Origin: Thermofontimicrobium_A sp034505795
Lineage (GTDB): Bacteria; Zhuqueibacterota; Zhuqueibacteria; Thermofontimicrobiales; Thermofontimicrobiaceae
Direction of reading: 5' to 3'
Assembly (NCBI GenBank): GCA_034505795.1
Contig: JAPDQM010000032.1
Coordinates: forward strand, 1-37,787
DNA length: 37,787 bases
In this document: positions 24,865 through 34,010 of the stretch, one piece after another
Layout: each line of letters starts with the position of its first letter
Numbering within the stretch: position 1 is the first letter of the stretch
Notes under the pieces: model-generated
Seen by the model: the letters and a program-made list of their open reading frames with translations, nothing else
What the model was told of the DNA's origin: nothing
Database searches by the model: none
Position numbers and translations under genes: made by a program

Positions 24865-25548
24865 TTACGCTTTCCCCTCGACAACGATCACCAATTCCCC
24901 CTTGAGCACAATTCGGTCCGGCTGTTCACAAATCTCTGTCAGCCGCCCTCGATAAATCTGCTCGAATTTTTTAGTTAATTCGCGTGCAATCGCAATACGA
25001 CGATCGCCCCAGGCCAGCAAGAGGTCCTGCAGCGTTCTGAATAGCCGCTTCGGCGATTCATAGATGATAATCGTTCGATTTTCATCGGCCAATTGCTGCA
25101 ATCGTTTCTGGCGGCCTTTCTTGACTGGCAAAAAACCTTCAAAGACAAAACGATCGGTCGGCAAGCCCGAGGTAATGAGCGCCGGGATCAGCGCTGTTGC
25201 ACCGGGAATGGCCTCAACCGGAATATTGGCACGAAGCGCCTCACTCACGATGTAATAGGCCTCATCAGATATGCCTGGAGTACCCGCATCGGCGATCACA
25301 GCGATGGACTCGCCTTGTTGCAATCGTCGCAGCAGCAGCGGCGCCTTCTGTTCTTTATTGAAATCAAAGAAACTGGTTGTCGGCGTCTTGATATTATAAT
25401 TTTTGAGCAAAATAGCTGCGTGTCTCGTATCCTCAGCCGCAATCAGATCCACCGCCGCAAGCACTTCAAGTGCCCGGAGAGTAATATCCTTCAAATTGCC
25501 GATGGGCGTACTCACGAGATACAATTTACCGGGCGAATGGGTGGTCAC
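24865..25548 (-). CDS. rsmI: 16S rRNA (cytidine1402-2'-O)-methyltransferase RsmI
   Basis: SAM-dependent tetrapyrrole-methylase-fold enzyme modifying C1402 of 16S rRNA. It has the N-terminal GKLYLVSTPIGNLKDITLRA and LIAAEDTRHA, the central VIADAGTPGISDEAYYIV and PGATALIPALITSGLPTDRF, and later ENRTIIIYESPKRL. The likely start is GTG 25548, near the first conserved residues and after GGAGGGG; the frame is open to 25662. The protein ends at GELVIVVEGKA, the short form lacking the C-terminal extension of the E. coli enzyme. Confidence 0.94.
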   Translation of the reverse strand: MTTHSPGKLYLVSTPIGNLKDITLRALEVLAAVDLIAAEDTRHAAILLKNYNIKTPTTSFFDFNKEQKAPLLLRRLQQGESIAVIADAGTPGISDEAYYIVSEALRANIPVEAIPGATALIPALITSGLPTDRFVFEGFLPVKKGRQKRLQQLADENRTIIIYESPKRLFRTLQDLLLAWGDRRIAIARELTKKFEQIYRGRLTEICEQPDRIVLKGELVIVVEGKA

Positions 25549-25713
25549 TGTCGCTGATCCCCTCCCTTCCTGGCTATTTATTGATATCCGAGCATCTGCG
25601 CAGAGCGAACGTACCGGATTAAGCATCACCATCTTCGCCCTGTCGTCTCCCTGTTGGTGCAAGTGCTAACGATTGCTATGGCAAATTCCAATGATCAAAT
25701 TTCCTGATAGTAG

Positions 25714-27078
25714 CTACAATTCGCCTTTGCCCTCAGCTTCCGGATGTTTGGCATTAATGCAACAGGAGCAGATGGTATCTTCGACGATTTTCATGGCCTC
25801 ATCAACAATTTCGTTGGTAATATTGAGCGATGGGCGAAACCGAATCGAGCGTTCCCCGCACTTCAAAACCAGAAGGCCGTTTTGCCGTGCATTCCGCATG
25901 AAACGATCACGCAAATGTTCATCGGGCAAATCGAACGCAATCATCAATCCACGACCGCGGGCATTGGAAACGCATGACGCATAAGCCGACTGCAATTTTA
26001 ACAATCGATCGAGAAAATACTTGCCCACTCGTGCAGCATTTTCCACCAAATTTTCCGCTTCAATGATTTCTAGATATCGTTGTGACCGAACCATATCGAC
26101 CAAATTGCCCCCCCAGGTTGAATTGATCCGGCTGGATTCGGCGAAGACGTTATCTTCGATCAAATCAATTCTTTTGCTGGCCATAATACCACACACCTGG
26201 GTCTTTTTGCCAAAGGCCACGATGTCGGGCTCGATGCCAAAATGCTGATACGCCCACATCTTGCCCGTCAACCCCAGGCCGGTCTGCACTTCATCAAAGA
26301 TCAACAGAATATCGTTTTCGTTAGCAAGCGTTCTCAATTCCTTAAAAAATTCGCTGCGAAAATGATTATCGCCTCCTTCTCCCTGAATGGGCTCGATGAT
26401 GATGGCGGCGATGTCATCTGGATTCTCCTGAATCGCCCGCTTGATCTGCTGCAGCGCAGTCTGTTCGGCCTGTTTCACCCGATTCAAATTCTCATCGTTG
26501 AGCGGGAAGGTGATTTTAGGATTGAGAATCCTGGGCCAATTGAATTTTGGAAAATATTTGGTCTTGCGGGGATCGGCCGTATTGGTCAGTGACAATGTAT
26601 AGCCACTCCGTCCATGAAATGCTTGCTGAAAATGAATCACCTGATTTCCCTTTTCCTGCGAATGGCCCTTTTTGAAATTTAACCGAATTTTCCAATCGAA
26701 TGCGGTTTTCAGGGCATTTTCCACTGCCAGTGTACCGCCACTAATAAAAAATAGATGCGGCAACGACTTTGGTAACGCCACTCGCGCAAATGTCTCCACA
26801 AATTCGGCCATTTCCACCGTGTAAAAATCGGAGTTCGAGGGTTTATTGATCGCCGACCGCAACAATCTGGCCTTAAAGTCCTCGGTTAGCACTCCGGGAT
26901 GATTGAAACCAATTGGCAACGTAGCAAAAAAAGTAAAAAAATCCAGATATTTTTTCCCATCACGAGCATCCACCAGATAGCTGCCCGTGCTTTTCTCCAG
27001 GTCAACAATGATATCAAATCCGTCAACCAGCATGTGTTTCGATAGACTTTTTACAACATCCTTCGGCTCGATCTTCAT
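25714..27078 (-). CDS. lat: L-lysine 6-transaminase
   Basis: This 454-residue class III PLP aminotransferase transfers the epsilon amino group of lysine to 2-oxoglutarate, giving aminoadipate semialdehyde. Recognisable parts are KYLDFFTFFATLPIGFNHPG, QAFHGRSGYTLSLTNT, LIFDEVQTGLGLTG, and the PLP-lysine stretch FGKKTQVCGIMASKR, followed by NSTWGGNLVDMVRSQRYLEII, all typical of the lysine-specific branch. Two adjacent ATGs (27081, 27078) follow AGGAA; I use 27078. The frame extends 19 codons further upstream without support. It probably serves lysine catabolism. Confidence 0.92.
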   Translation of the reverse strand: MKIEPKDVVKSLSKHMLVDGFDIIVDLEKSTGSYLVDARDGKKYLDFFTFFATLPIGFNHPGVLTEDFKARLLRSAINKPSNSDFYTVEMAEFVETFARVALPKSLPHLFFISGGTLAVENALKTAFDWKIRLNFKKGHSQEKGNQVIHFQQAFHGRSGYTLSLTNTADPRKTKYFPKFNWPRILNPKITFPLNDENLNRVKQAEQTALQQIKRAIQENPDDIAAIIIEPIQGEGGDNHFRSEFFKELRTLANENDILLIFDEVQTGLGLTGKMWAYQHFGIEPDIVAFGKKTQVCGIMASKRIDLIEDNVFAESSRINSTWGGNLVDMVRSQRYLEIIEAENLVENAARVGKYFLDRLLKLQSAYASCVSNARGRGLMIAFDLPDEHLRDRFMRNARQNGLLVLKCGERSIRFRPSLNITNEIVDEAMKIVEDTICSCCINAKHPEAEGKGEL

Positions 27079-27281
27079 CATAATTTCCTCATCATTTTCT
27101 GGCTTTATATCAGTCATTGGCTCCGCTCGCGGCACGCTATTATAAAAAAATTTTGCCTAAAAATCAAGAGAAATAACGTCATTCACCGCAGCTATTCAGC
27201 CGTCACGGTTGAATAAACGACGTCTAAAACTATTCCGACCTTCCAACCATCTATCACCAATAGCGGCAGGGACTGAGCCAG

Positions 27282-27761
27282 CTACCGGCTGAACACGTGC
27301 TGCAATTTTTCCCAGGTTTCAAAAAGCCCTTCGGAGACGACCTTGGTATGACCCAGGATGGGCATGAAATTGGTGTCGCCGTTCCAGCGGGGGACAATGT
27401 GAAAATGCAGATGATCTTTCACTCCCGCTCCAGCTACCTCACCAAGATTCATGCCAATATTGAACCCATGCGGCGACATAATTCTCTGTAACACATCTTT
27501 GCATGTAGCCAATAGATCCATCAGTTCCAGGCGTTCAGCGGAATTTAGCTCGGCAATGTCAGCGATATGCCGGAATGGAATCACCATCAAATGGCCATTG
27601 TTATAGGGATAGAAATTCATCATGACAAACGACACCTGGCCGCGCCAGACGATCAGATTCTTTTTATCGTCCTGCTCCATTGGCTTGGAACAAAAAATGC
27701 AACCGCGTTCCTTAGCCGATTGTATGTATTCCATTCGCCACGGCGCCCAGAGAATATCCAT
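27282..27761 (-). CDS. HIT-family nucleotide hydrolase/transferase
   Basis: This 159-residue protein has the histidine triad H117-L-H119-F-H121 (HLHFHIVPRW), the active-site signature of AP4A phosphorylase/HINT-like enzymes. It also has a CIFC pair (C21, C24) near the N-terminus that often binds zinc. The N-terminal MDILWAPWRMEYI is characteristic of the AP4A phosphorylase-like HIT subgroup. The start is ATG 27761 after GAGGTG; 11 further codons are open upstream. The natural substrate is not determinable. Confidence 0.92.
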   Translation of the reverse strand: MDILWAPWRMEYIQSAKERGCIFCSKPMEQDDKKNLIVWRGQVSFVMMNFYPYNNGHLMVIPFRHIADIAELNSAERLELMDLLATCKDVLQRIMSPHGFNIGMNLGEVAGAGVKDHLHFHIVPRWNGDTNFMPILGHTKVVSEGLFETWEKLQHVFSR

Positions 27762-27797
27762 CTCACACCTCATCACTGATTTCAGTTGCAACACATG

Positions 27798-27828
27798 AAA
27801 AAGGGCAAGCGGATTTACCGTTCGCCCT
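27798..27828 (-). terminator. Rho-independent terminator of the EF-G paralogue
   Basis: Read on the minus strand, AGGGCGAACGG pairs with CCGCTTGCCCT (one mismatch, one wobble) around a 5-base loop and is followed by TTTTT. It lies about 77 bases past the stop at 27905. Confidence 0.8.
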
Positions 27829-27904
27829 GAAAAACAACTGCCCGATTGAAAAGCCGCAAGAGCACGGCCGGATTCACCAACAGGCGGCTTGAAGCATTGC
27901 CAGG

Positions 27905-29992
27905 TTAGGCCACTTCTTCTTCGCCTTTGTATTGCGAAATGATCTTATCCGCCACTTCCTTCGGCACCTCCTCATAATGGGAAAATTTCTGCCGATAGGC
28001 ACCCCGGCCTTGCGTCAACGACCGCAATGTAGTAGAATATTTATATAACTCTGCTTGCGGAACCTTCGCTTTGATAATTTGAAAGGCGCCCTGCGAATCC
28101 ATCCCCTGAATCTTGCCCCGGCGACCCGAAATATCACCCATGACATCGCCCATATACTCTTCGGGAATCTGAACCTCGACATCATAAATCGGCTCCAATA
28201 GCACCGGCTTGCACTCTTTGAAAACCTTTTTGAAACACATCGAGCCAGCGATCTTGAAGGCCATATCCGAAGAATCCACTGGATGGTAACTGCCATAAAA
28301 CAAGGTTACTTTGACATCCACTACAGGATAACCAGCAATGACACCATTGGCCATCGCCTCTTTGACGCCCTTTTCTACGGCCGGAATATATTTACCGGGA
28401 ATGACGCCACCGACAATCGCATCCACAAATTCATAATTGCCACCGCGCGGCAATGGCTCTAATTTGAGTGATACATCGCCGAATTGGCCACGACCGCCAG
28501 ATTGCTTCTTGTGGCGATGGGATCCCTCAGCCGTAGCCCGAATCGTCTCCCGATAAGGTATTTTGGGCTCGACCACATTCACATCGACACCATATTTCTC
28601 CTTCAATCGCTTTACAATGATATCCAGATGCAATTCACCCTGGCCGGAAATAATGGTTTGTTTCAACTCGGGATCCGAGAACACCCGAAATGTAGCATCC
28701 ACATCCTGAATCGTATGCAATCCAGTGGAGATTTTCTCCTCATCGCCTTTGGCTTTCGGCTCGATAGCTACACTGATCACCGGTTCCGGAAACTCGATCT
28801 TCGGTAACTGAATCGGATTCGCTTTATCGCACAGGGTGTCGCCCGTCGAGGTGTCGCGCAATTTCACAATGGCGCCAAGATCGCCCACACTGACGACTCC
28901 AATTTCTTTGCGATTTTTGCCATTCATCTGGTACAACTGTCCAATTTTCTCGCTGGCGCCCTTGGTGGCGTTTAGCACTTCGCTGCCAGATTTCATGCTT
29001 CCCGAAAATACGCGGAAGAACGAAAGTTCACCAATGTGTGGCTCCGATACCGTCTTAAATACCAAAGCGGCGAGTGGCGCATTGGGACTGATTTCTCGAC
29101 TGATGATTTCCGAAGTATTTGGTTTCACTCCCTGAGCTTTCGGTCGATCCAGTGGAGAAGGACAATAGTTGACAATCAAATCCAGCAATTGATGGACACC
29201 CAGATTGGCTGTTGCCGCGCCACAAACGACCGGGAAGATATTGCTGCTAACCACCTGCTTTCGCAAGCCAGCTTTCAATTGCTCATCCGTCAGTTCCCCC
29301 ACATCGCAAAAGATATTGAGCAACTCCTCATCATTTTCAGATACCGTTTCCATCAGCGCTGTGCGCATTTCCTTGGCGCGATCCATCAGGTTGGCAGGTA
29401 TTGCTTCTTCGACGGCCTTGCCCGATTTGTTCTTTTCAAATTTTATCATCTTCATCTTGACAATGTCAATCACGCTGTCGAAGGCTTCGCCTTCATTCAC
29501 CGGAAATTGCAGCGCCGTAACGGCATTGCCAAAACGTTTTTTCAGCATCTCGAGCACTCGTTGAAAATTGGCGTGCTCCTTGTCCATGCGGTTCACAAAA
29601 AAGATACGTGGGATTTTTCGTTCGTCGGCTAATGCAAACACCGTTTCAGTACCTACCTCAATCCCTGCCACGGCGCTCAATAAAATCGTCACCGCATCGC
29701 AAACCCGCAGCGAACTAATCACCTCGCCCACAAAGTCCGAATAGCCTGGAGTATCTAATATATTCAGCTTGTGATTTTTCCATTGAAGCTGCAGCAGTGA
29801 TGCGCTGATAGAAATTTTCCGATCAATCTCCTCCTGGCTGTAATCCGATATCGTTGTTCCATCATCCACCGAACCTAACCGAGTGGTCTCACCGGCTGAA
29901 AATAACATTGCCTCAGCCAGCGATGTTTTGCCAACCCCACCATGAGAAACCAACCCTACATTCCTGATATAATCTGCTGTGTATTCTTTCAC
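27905..29992 (-). CDS. Elongation factor G paralogue (EF-G2 type)
   Basis: This 695-residue translational GTPase has the full EF-G domain order. It differs from housekeeping EF-G in its GTP-binding motifs: G1 is SHGGVGKTSL (residues 16-25) instead of AHIDAGKTT-like, and switch I reads TISDYSQEEIDRKISISASL. G3 DTPGYSDFVG and G4 NRMDK are present. This is the pattern of the second EF-G family (FusA2/EF-G-like) found beside a canonical fusA in many bacteria. Its role may be ribosome recycling, stress translation or an accessory GTPase function. It has its own terminator. Confidence 0.9.
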   Translation of the reverse strand: MKEYTADYIRNVGLVSHGGVGKTSLAEAMLFSAGETTRLGSVDDGTTISDYSQEEIDRKISISASLLQLQWKNHKLNILDTPGYSDFVGEVISSLRVCDAVTILLSAVAGIEVGTETVFALADERKIPRIFFVNRMDKEHANFQRVLEMLKKRFGNAVTALQFPVNEGEAFDSVIDIVKMKMIKFEKNKSGKAVEEAIPANLMDRAKEMRTALMETVSENDEELLNIFCDVGELTDEQLKAGLRKQVVSSNIFPVVCGAATANLGVHQLLDLIVNYCPSPLDRPKAQGVKPNTSEIISREISPNAPLAALVFKTVSEPHIGELSFFRVFSGSMKSGSEVLNATKGASEKIGQLYQMNGKNRKEIGVVSVGDLGAIVKLRDTSTGDTLCDKANPIQLPKIEFPEPVISVAIEPKAKGDEEKISTGLHTIQDVDATFRVFSDPELKQTIISGQGELHLDIIVKRLKEKYGVDVNVVEPKIPYRETIRATAEGSHRHKKQSGGRGQFGDVSLKLEPLPRGGNYEFVDAIVGGVIPGKYIPAVEKGVKEAMANGVIAGYPVVDVKVTLFYGSYHPVDSSDMAFKIAGSMCFKKVFKECKPVLLEPIYDVEVQIPEEYMGDVMGDISGRRGKIQGMDSQGAFQIIKAKVPQAELYKYSTTLRSLTQGRGAYRQKFSHYEEVPKEVADKIISQYKGEEEVA

Positions 29993-30145
29993 GAGATGCC
30001 TCCTTCAATTGCATCGATGATTAGGTATTTTTTATATCCATTTGCCAATTTATTCTCTAACAAATTATTCCAAACCATCCCGGCCCGATTTGACAGATGC
30101 CGATGGCTCTCCCAAACTCCAAAACCCAATCGATTGGTTCGCCAA

Positions 30146-31672
30146 TTATCGTTCCTGGCTGGTTGCACCAGTCGAATTTTGCAGCAATTTTCGCTTGAAA
30201 ATCCGTCCCATTCTGGTGCGCGGCAGTTCCGGATAGAATTGGATAATTTGGGGACATTTATAGACCGGCACCTGATTTTTGCAATACTCAAAAATTTCTG
30301 CCGCGGTCGCGCTCTCATTTTCTTTCAGCACAATGCAAGCCTTCACATCCTCTTTATGGTCCGGATGTGGCGTCGCAATAACCGCCACCTCTTTGATTTT
30401 CGGATGCTGAGACAATAATTGTTCAATTTCAACGGTGTATATCGGAAAACCGCTCTTCACAATGACTTCAGCCTTCTTGTTGACCAGTTGGATATAGCCC
30501 TGTTCGTCAATTTTTCCAAGATCCCCTGTGTAGTACCAATTATTCTTAAAACGTTCCGCCGTCAGCTCTGGAAGCAACCAATATCGTTGACCGACTGCCT
30601 TGCTTTGAATCGCAATTTCGCCGATAATATTTGGGTCCAACGGCAGCCCTTCCTCGTCATGGACTTGAATATCCACTTCTGGTAGCGCCAATCCAACACT
30701 GTCATTCCGTCTTTCAATCGATGGATGATTGGCCGCGACGAGCCCGCCGCTTTCGGTGATGGCGTAGCAATTTAATAATGGCACACCTATTTGTTGCTCG
30801 AACCGATCACCCAATTCCCGATCTAATGGTTGCCATGAGCAAAGGCAATATTTAAGCGATAAATCGTTCAGGGACCCGCCGGCATTTGCTAGCAATTGCC
30901 GATAAAAATTGGGCGAGCCAGCCATTACGGTAATGTGATGAGTTCGAATGGACCGGGCAATTGCCTGGTAGTCAATTTTGGCATGCAACACAATAGTGGC
31001 CCCATGGGATAACGCACAGTTAAGCAGCACATTCTGACTGAAAATGAAAAACAGCGGCAACACCGCGCCAAAAACATCGGACTCATTAAAACGAAAAAAC
31101 TTGCTGCAGGCATCAATGCTGGCAGCAATATTTTCATGGCTGAATTCAATGCCATGTGGCATTTCAGTTACGCCTGAGGTAAATTGTATCAAAGCGGGTT
31201 CGTTGTGAAGAACAGCAGTTGTCGCTTCCTCTGGCGCCGACTGGGCAATTAAATCCAATAGGCTACAATGATCCATGGATGTTTTTTCACCAAGCACTAT
31301 AATGCGCAACGGGCTTTTGCGCAACGCCAAAAAGGACTGGATGTATTTTCGAAATGCATGCCAATAGATAATGCCCTGTGGCTGGGCACTCTCAATGACC
31401 CCCACTATTTCTTCATCGTCCATCATATAATTCAATGGCACGACCACCGCACCCACTTTCAGCAGCGCGTAGTAGCTAAAAATGAAATGGGGCATATTGG
31501 GCATCATCAGCACCACCCGATCGCCGGCATTGATGCCTGAAGCTCGCAGCCCATTTGCTAAACGGTTCGTGATCTCTTCGAGCTGTGCATAGGTCACATG
31601 ATAGTCATCGTAGATAATCGCATCTTTTTCAGGTAAATTGATTGCTGCCTGTTTGATTTGCTGAATAAACAT
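30146..31672 (-). CDS. Acyl-CoA synthetase-like AMP-binding protein with altered catalytic motifs
   Basis: This 508-residue protein has the ANL-superfamily fold: an AMP-binding N-domain, then YAITESGG (A5), YYTGDLGKIDEQGYI (A7) and a C-terminal lid. The phosphate-binding loop, normally YTSGTTGxPKG, reads FTSGVTEMPHG (164-174), so the second Gly and the Lys are replaced. The lid A10 motif reads PRTRMGRIFKRK, with Arg where the catalytic adenylation Lys usually stands. It may have lost or changed adenylation activity, or may be specialised. No clear operon partner; a 153-base gap separates it from the EF-G paralogue. Confidence 0.85.
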   Translation of the reverse strand: MFIQQIKQAAINLPEKDAIIYDDYHVTYAQLEEITNRLANGLRASGINAGDRVVLMMPNMPHFIFSYYALLKVGAVVVPLNYMMDDEEIVGVIESAQPQGIIYWHAFRKYIQSFLALRKSPLRIIVLGEKTSMDHCSLLDLIAQSAPEEATTAVLHNEPALIQFTSGVTEMPHGIEFSHENIAASIDACSKFFRFNESDVFGAVLPLFFIFSQNVLLNCALSHGATIVLHAKIDYQAIARSIRTHHITVMAGSPNFYRQLLANAGGSLNDLSLKYCLCSWQPLDRELGDRFEQQIGVPLLNCYAITESGGLVAANHPSIERRNDSVGLALPEVDIQVHDEEGLPLDPNIIGEIAIQSKAVGQRYWLLPELTAERFKNNWYYTGDLGKIDEQGYIQLVNKKAEVIVKSGFPIYTVEIEQLLSQHPKIKEVAVIATPHPDHKEDVKACIVLKENESATAAEIFEYCKNQVPVYKCPQIIQFYPELPRTRMGRIFKRKLLQNSTGATSQER

Positions 31673-32028
31673 GAATGAAACCTGTATCCTCCAACTTCAT
31701 ATGAATTGCTAATAGTAAGAATAATTTTTATTAAAATCAAGTTTTTTTTCAGACCAGAAACAATCCCGTTATGTGCGAACTGATGCCTCTGCGACAGGGG
31801 AAATCTCGTACAAATCAAGTTGCCGTATCAAAGCAAATAGTTATTTATCGTTGGGGAAAAAGCGCCAAATCTGCTTCGAAAAAGTTAGCTGTTCGTGAGC
31901 GGGATAAGCAATCGGTTTAGCCACTAAATTATGAAATGGTCCAGCCATAGAGATAAAAATCGCTTGCTTCTTAACAAAAATATATTAGATTAAGCATTAC
32001 CAATTTAAATCGTGGGAGGACTGTAACC
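31673..32028. other. Intergenic region between divergent genes
   Basis: No coding pattern. It contains an A/T-rich block near 31715-31755 and, on the plus strand, a weak TTGCTT-16-TAGATT promoter-like pair (31964-31991) upstream of the MBL gene. The minus-strand ligase gene must also start from here. Confidence 0.4.
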
Positions 32029-32655
32029 ATGGTGTTTGAGACGATTGCAGTGGGGCCATTGGGCGTTAATTGTTATGTGATTGGCTGCGAAAAAACAAGA
32101 TGGGGAGCAGTGATCGATCCTGGCGATGACGCGCAGTTGATTCTCGATTCCATTAAACGTCACCAGGTCAATGTTCAATATATACTCCTGACCCATGGTC
32201 ATGTAGATCATTTAGCCCATTTATCGAAAATTAGACAAGAGACCGGAGCTGCCTTTCTCATGCACCGGGATGATACCTTCCTAATGAAAGGGCTGTTGGC
32301 TCAGGCACTGATGTTTGGATTGCCCAACCCAGGCAATCCCAAACCCGATCGCTTCGTATCCGATGGCGAAGAAATCGACCTGGGAGATTTAACCATCAGG
32401 GTGCTGCACACGCCAGGGCATTCGCCGGGCAGCGTAACCTATTTTGTGGACAAAAAATTATTCGTAGGGGACCTAATTTTTGCTGGTTCGATTGGGCGAA
32501 CCGATCTGCCTGGGGGCGATTATGAAACGTTGATCCGATCTGTTCAGGACAAAATTTTTTCACTTGATCCTAAAATCGAAATCTATCCTGGCCACGGACC
32601 GGCGACAACTGTGGGGCATGAAAGCCGCACCAATCCTTTTTTTACTTCTCGATAA
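32029..32655 (+). CDS. MBL-fold metallo-hydrolase (glyoxalase II-like)
   Basis: This 208-residue metallo-beta-lactamase-fold hydrolase has THGHVDHL (H56, H58, D60, H61), a third His in HTPGHSPG (H131), an Asp in LFVGDLIFAG and a last His in YPGHGPAT, the complete two-metal set. Its small size and motif spacing match the YcbL/glyoxalase-II-like group, which hydrolyse thioesters such as lactoylglutathione-type substrates. GGAGG precedes ATG 32029 at good spacing. It is a single gene; the substrate is not certain. Confidence 0.92.
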   Translation: MVFETIAVGPLGVNCYVIGCEKTRWGAVIDPGDDAQLILDSIKRHQVNVQYILLTHGHVDHLAHLSKIRQETGAAFLMHRDDTFLMKGLLAQALMFGLPNPGNPKPDRFVSDGEEIDLGDLTIRVLHTPGHSPGSVTYFVDKKLFVGDLIFAGSIGRTDLPGGDYETLIRSVQDKIFSLDPKIEIYPGHGPATTVGHESRTNPFFTSR

Positions 32656-33033
32656 TGGCATGCTACATTGCTCGCCGTAACAGGAGCTATCTTGGTGGTA
32701 TAAAGCTAAACGATTGTAACCAAATTTTACCCAGGACTGTGGAAATATCTCTCAATCTTTCTGAAGAATTCCATTTTTTTCGCTTGACTTTTTTAATTTT
32801 TATTCATATTATAAAGCCCTTGATTTGGGATTTGAAATGCAATACTCTCCAGAGCTAGAGAGGGCGATTCTTAACATTGCTATCGGTCATAACATCAATG
32901 AGAGGGTACGGCGGATGAACTCCCAGCCGAGTTGGAGCATCGCAATTTTATCATTTCTCAATCTTCCTATTGTTGTGCGATTTCTTACCTTGTTTTTTCC
33001 ATCGAAAAGTTTATGTATTTTATGTGGAGAAGA
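32656..33033. other. Intergenic leader region of the nuo operon
   Basis: No supported protein gene. A strong promoter lies at 32784-32812 and would give a leader of roughly 215 bases before nuoA. I see no hairpin convincing enough to call a riboswitch. Short open frames here run into nuoA and lack homology. Confidence 0.45.
32784..32812 (+). promoter_or_regulatory. Sigma70-like promoter of the nuo operon
   Basis: TTGACT (32784-32789) and TATTAT (32807-32812) are separated by exactly 17 A/T-rich bases. It is the best promoter in the window and points toward nuoA. Confidence 0.65.
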
Positions 33034-33408
33034 ATGCCAATGACTGACCAGTATCTACCCATCCTTCTCATCATTATCATTGCCACCGCCACGGCGGGAT
33101 TGATTCTTGTGCTGAATGCACTATTAGGACCCAAGCCAAAACATCGGCAGGATTTTCCTTCCAAATATACGCCGTTCGAGTGCGGCTCAGATCTGCTGCA
33201 GGATAATCAAAAGCGAGTGAGCATTCGTTTCTACTTATTGGCGCTGCTATTTGTGCTATTTGACCTGGAAGGTATTTTGCTCTATCCCTGGGCCGTGGTT
33301 GGCAGAACGCTGGGCAAGCTGGCTATTATCGAAATCTTTATTTTTATCTTTTTCTTGATCGTCGCCTTTTTTTGGGCCTATCGCCGCAAAGCGCTGGATT
33401 GGAGGTAA
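33034..33408 (+). CDS. nuoA: NADH-quinone oxidoreductase subunit A
   Basis: This 124-residue membrane subunit of complex I has three hydrophobic helices: LPILLIIIIATATAGLILVL, the FYLLALLFVLFDLEGILLYP helix and the C-terminal IFIFIFFLIVAFFWAY. The loop KYTPFECGSDLLQDNQKRVSIRFY between helices 1 and 2 is the family hallmark, as is the acidic FDLEG. GGAG precedes two close ATGs, 33034 and 33040; either may be used. The open frame reaches back to 32932 without homology. It is the first gene of the nuo operon, 7 bases before nuoB. Confidence 0.94.
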   Translation: MPMTDQYLPILLIIIIATATAGLILVLNALLGPKPKHRQDFPSKYTPFECGSDLLQDNQKRVSIRFYLLALLFVLFDLEGILLYPWAVVGRTLGKLAIIEIFIFIFFLIVAFFWAYRRKALDWR

Positions 33409-33415
33409 ATCGAGC

Positions 33416-33886
33416 ATGTCAGAACTTGAACTCCCTAAAAATATTGTCACGACCAAATTGGATGAATTCATCGGCTGGGCCAGAAGCTATTCGCTCTGGC
33501 AATACGTTTTTGGCACCGCCTGCTGCGCCATGGAGTTTATGTCCGTCAGCGCTGCGCATTACGACACCGATCGCTTTGGGGCCGCCATGCCCCGCTATTC
33601 GCCACGACAGGCGGATATGTTGATGGTGGTCGGAACGATTACGCATAAAAATGCCCCTGTGTTGAGGCGAGTCTGGGAGCAGATGGCTGATCCCAAATAT
33701 GTGGTGGCTGTCGGCGCCTGTGCGGTCAGTGGCGGATTCTATCGCAATTATGCCACGCTGCAGGGCTGCGATCGGGTCATTCCTGTGGATGTTTATGTCC
33801 CTGGCTGCCCGCCACGCCCCGAGATGATTCTCGATGGCATCATGGCATTGCAGGAAAAAATCAGAAAATCCAAGCAATATCTATAA
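33416..33886 (+). CDS. nuoB: NADH-quinone oxidoreductase subunit B
   Basis: This 156-residue subunit carries the terminal 4Fe-4S cluster N2 of complex I. All four ligands are present: the adjacent C36-C37 pair (TACCAMEFM), C102 (VGACAVSGG) and C131 (VPGCPPRPE). The loop RYSPRQADMLMV is conserved. It follows nuoA by 7 bases and is separated from nuoC by 124 bases, almost filled by a palindromic element. Confidence 0.97.
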   Translation: MSELELPKNIVTTKLDEFIGWARSYSLWQYVFGTACCAMEFMSVSAAHYDTDRFGAAMPRYSPRQADMLMVVGTITHKNAPVLRRVWEQMADPKYVVAVGACAVSGGFYRNYATLQGCDRVIPVDVYVPGCPPRPEMILDGIMALQEKIRKSKQYL

Positions 33887-33892
33887 AATCGA

Positions 33893-33969
33893 ACCGCGAA
33901 TTACGCCAATTAAGCGAATTTCGCTAATCATTAATTCGCGTAATTAGAATAATTCGCGCAATTCGCGGT
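33893..33969. repeat. Palindromic element copy 1 (nuoB-nuoC gap)
   Basis: This 77-bp imperfect palindrome has ends ACCGCGAATT (33893-33902) and AATTCGCGGT (33960-33969) in perfect inversion, with GCGAATT/AATTCGC blocks between. It is a variant with GCGAATT in place of the GCTAATT of the other copies. Confidence 0.85.
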
Positions 33970-34010
33970 CCAAAAATCAATTCAATCTTTGAAAAGGAAC
34001 CAAGCCGAAT

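Noticed and set aside
29036..29632. 198-codon plus-strand frame inside the EF-G paralogue
   Set aside because: Antisense shadow of a conserved GTPase gene.
31594..31818. Small minus-strand gene upstream of the acyl-CoA ligase
   Set aside because: It overlaps the ligase N-terminus in another frame and has no homology.
32655..33043. Short plus-strand frames before nuoA as leader peptides
   Set aside because: They lack ribosome sites and conserved features; the region is better explained as an untranslated leader.
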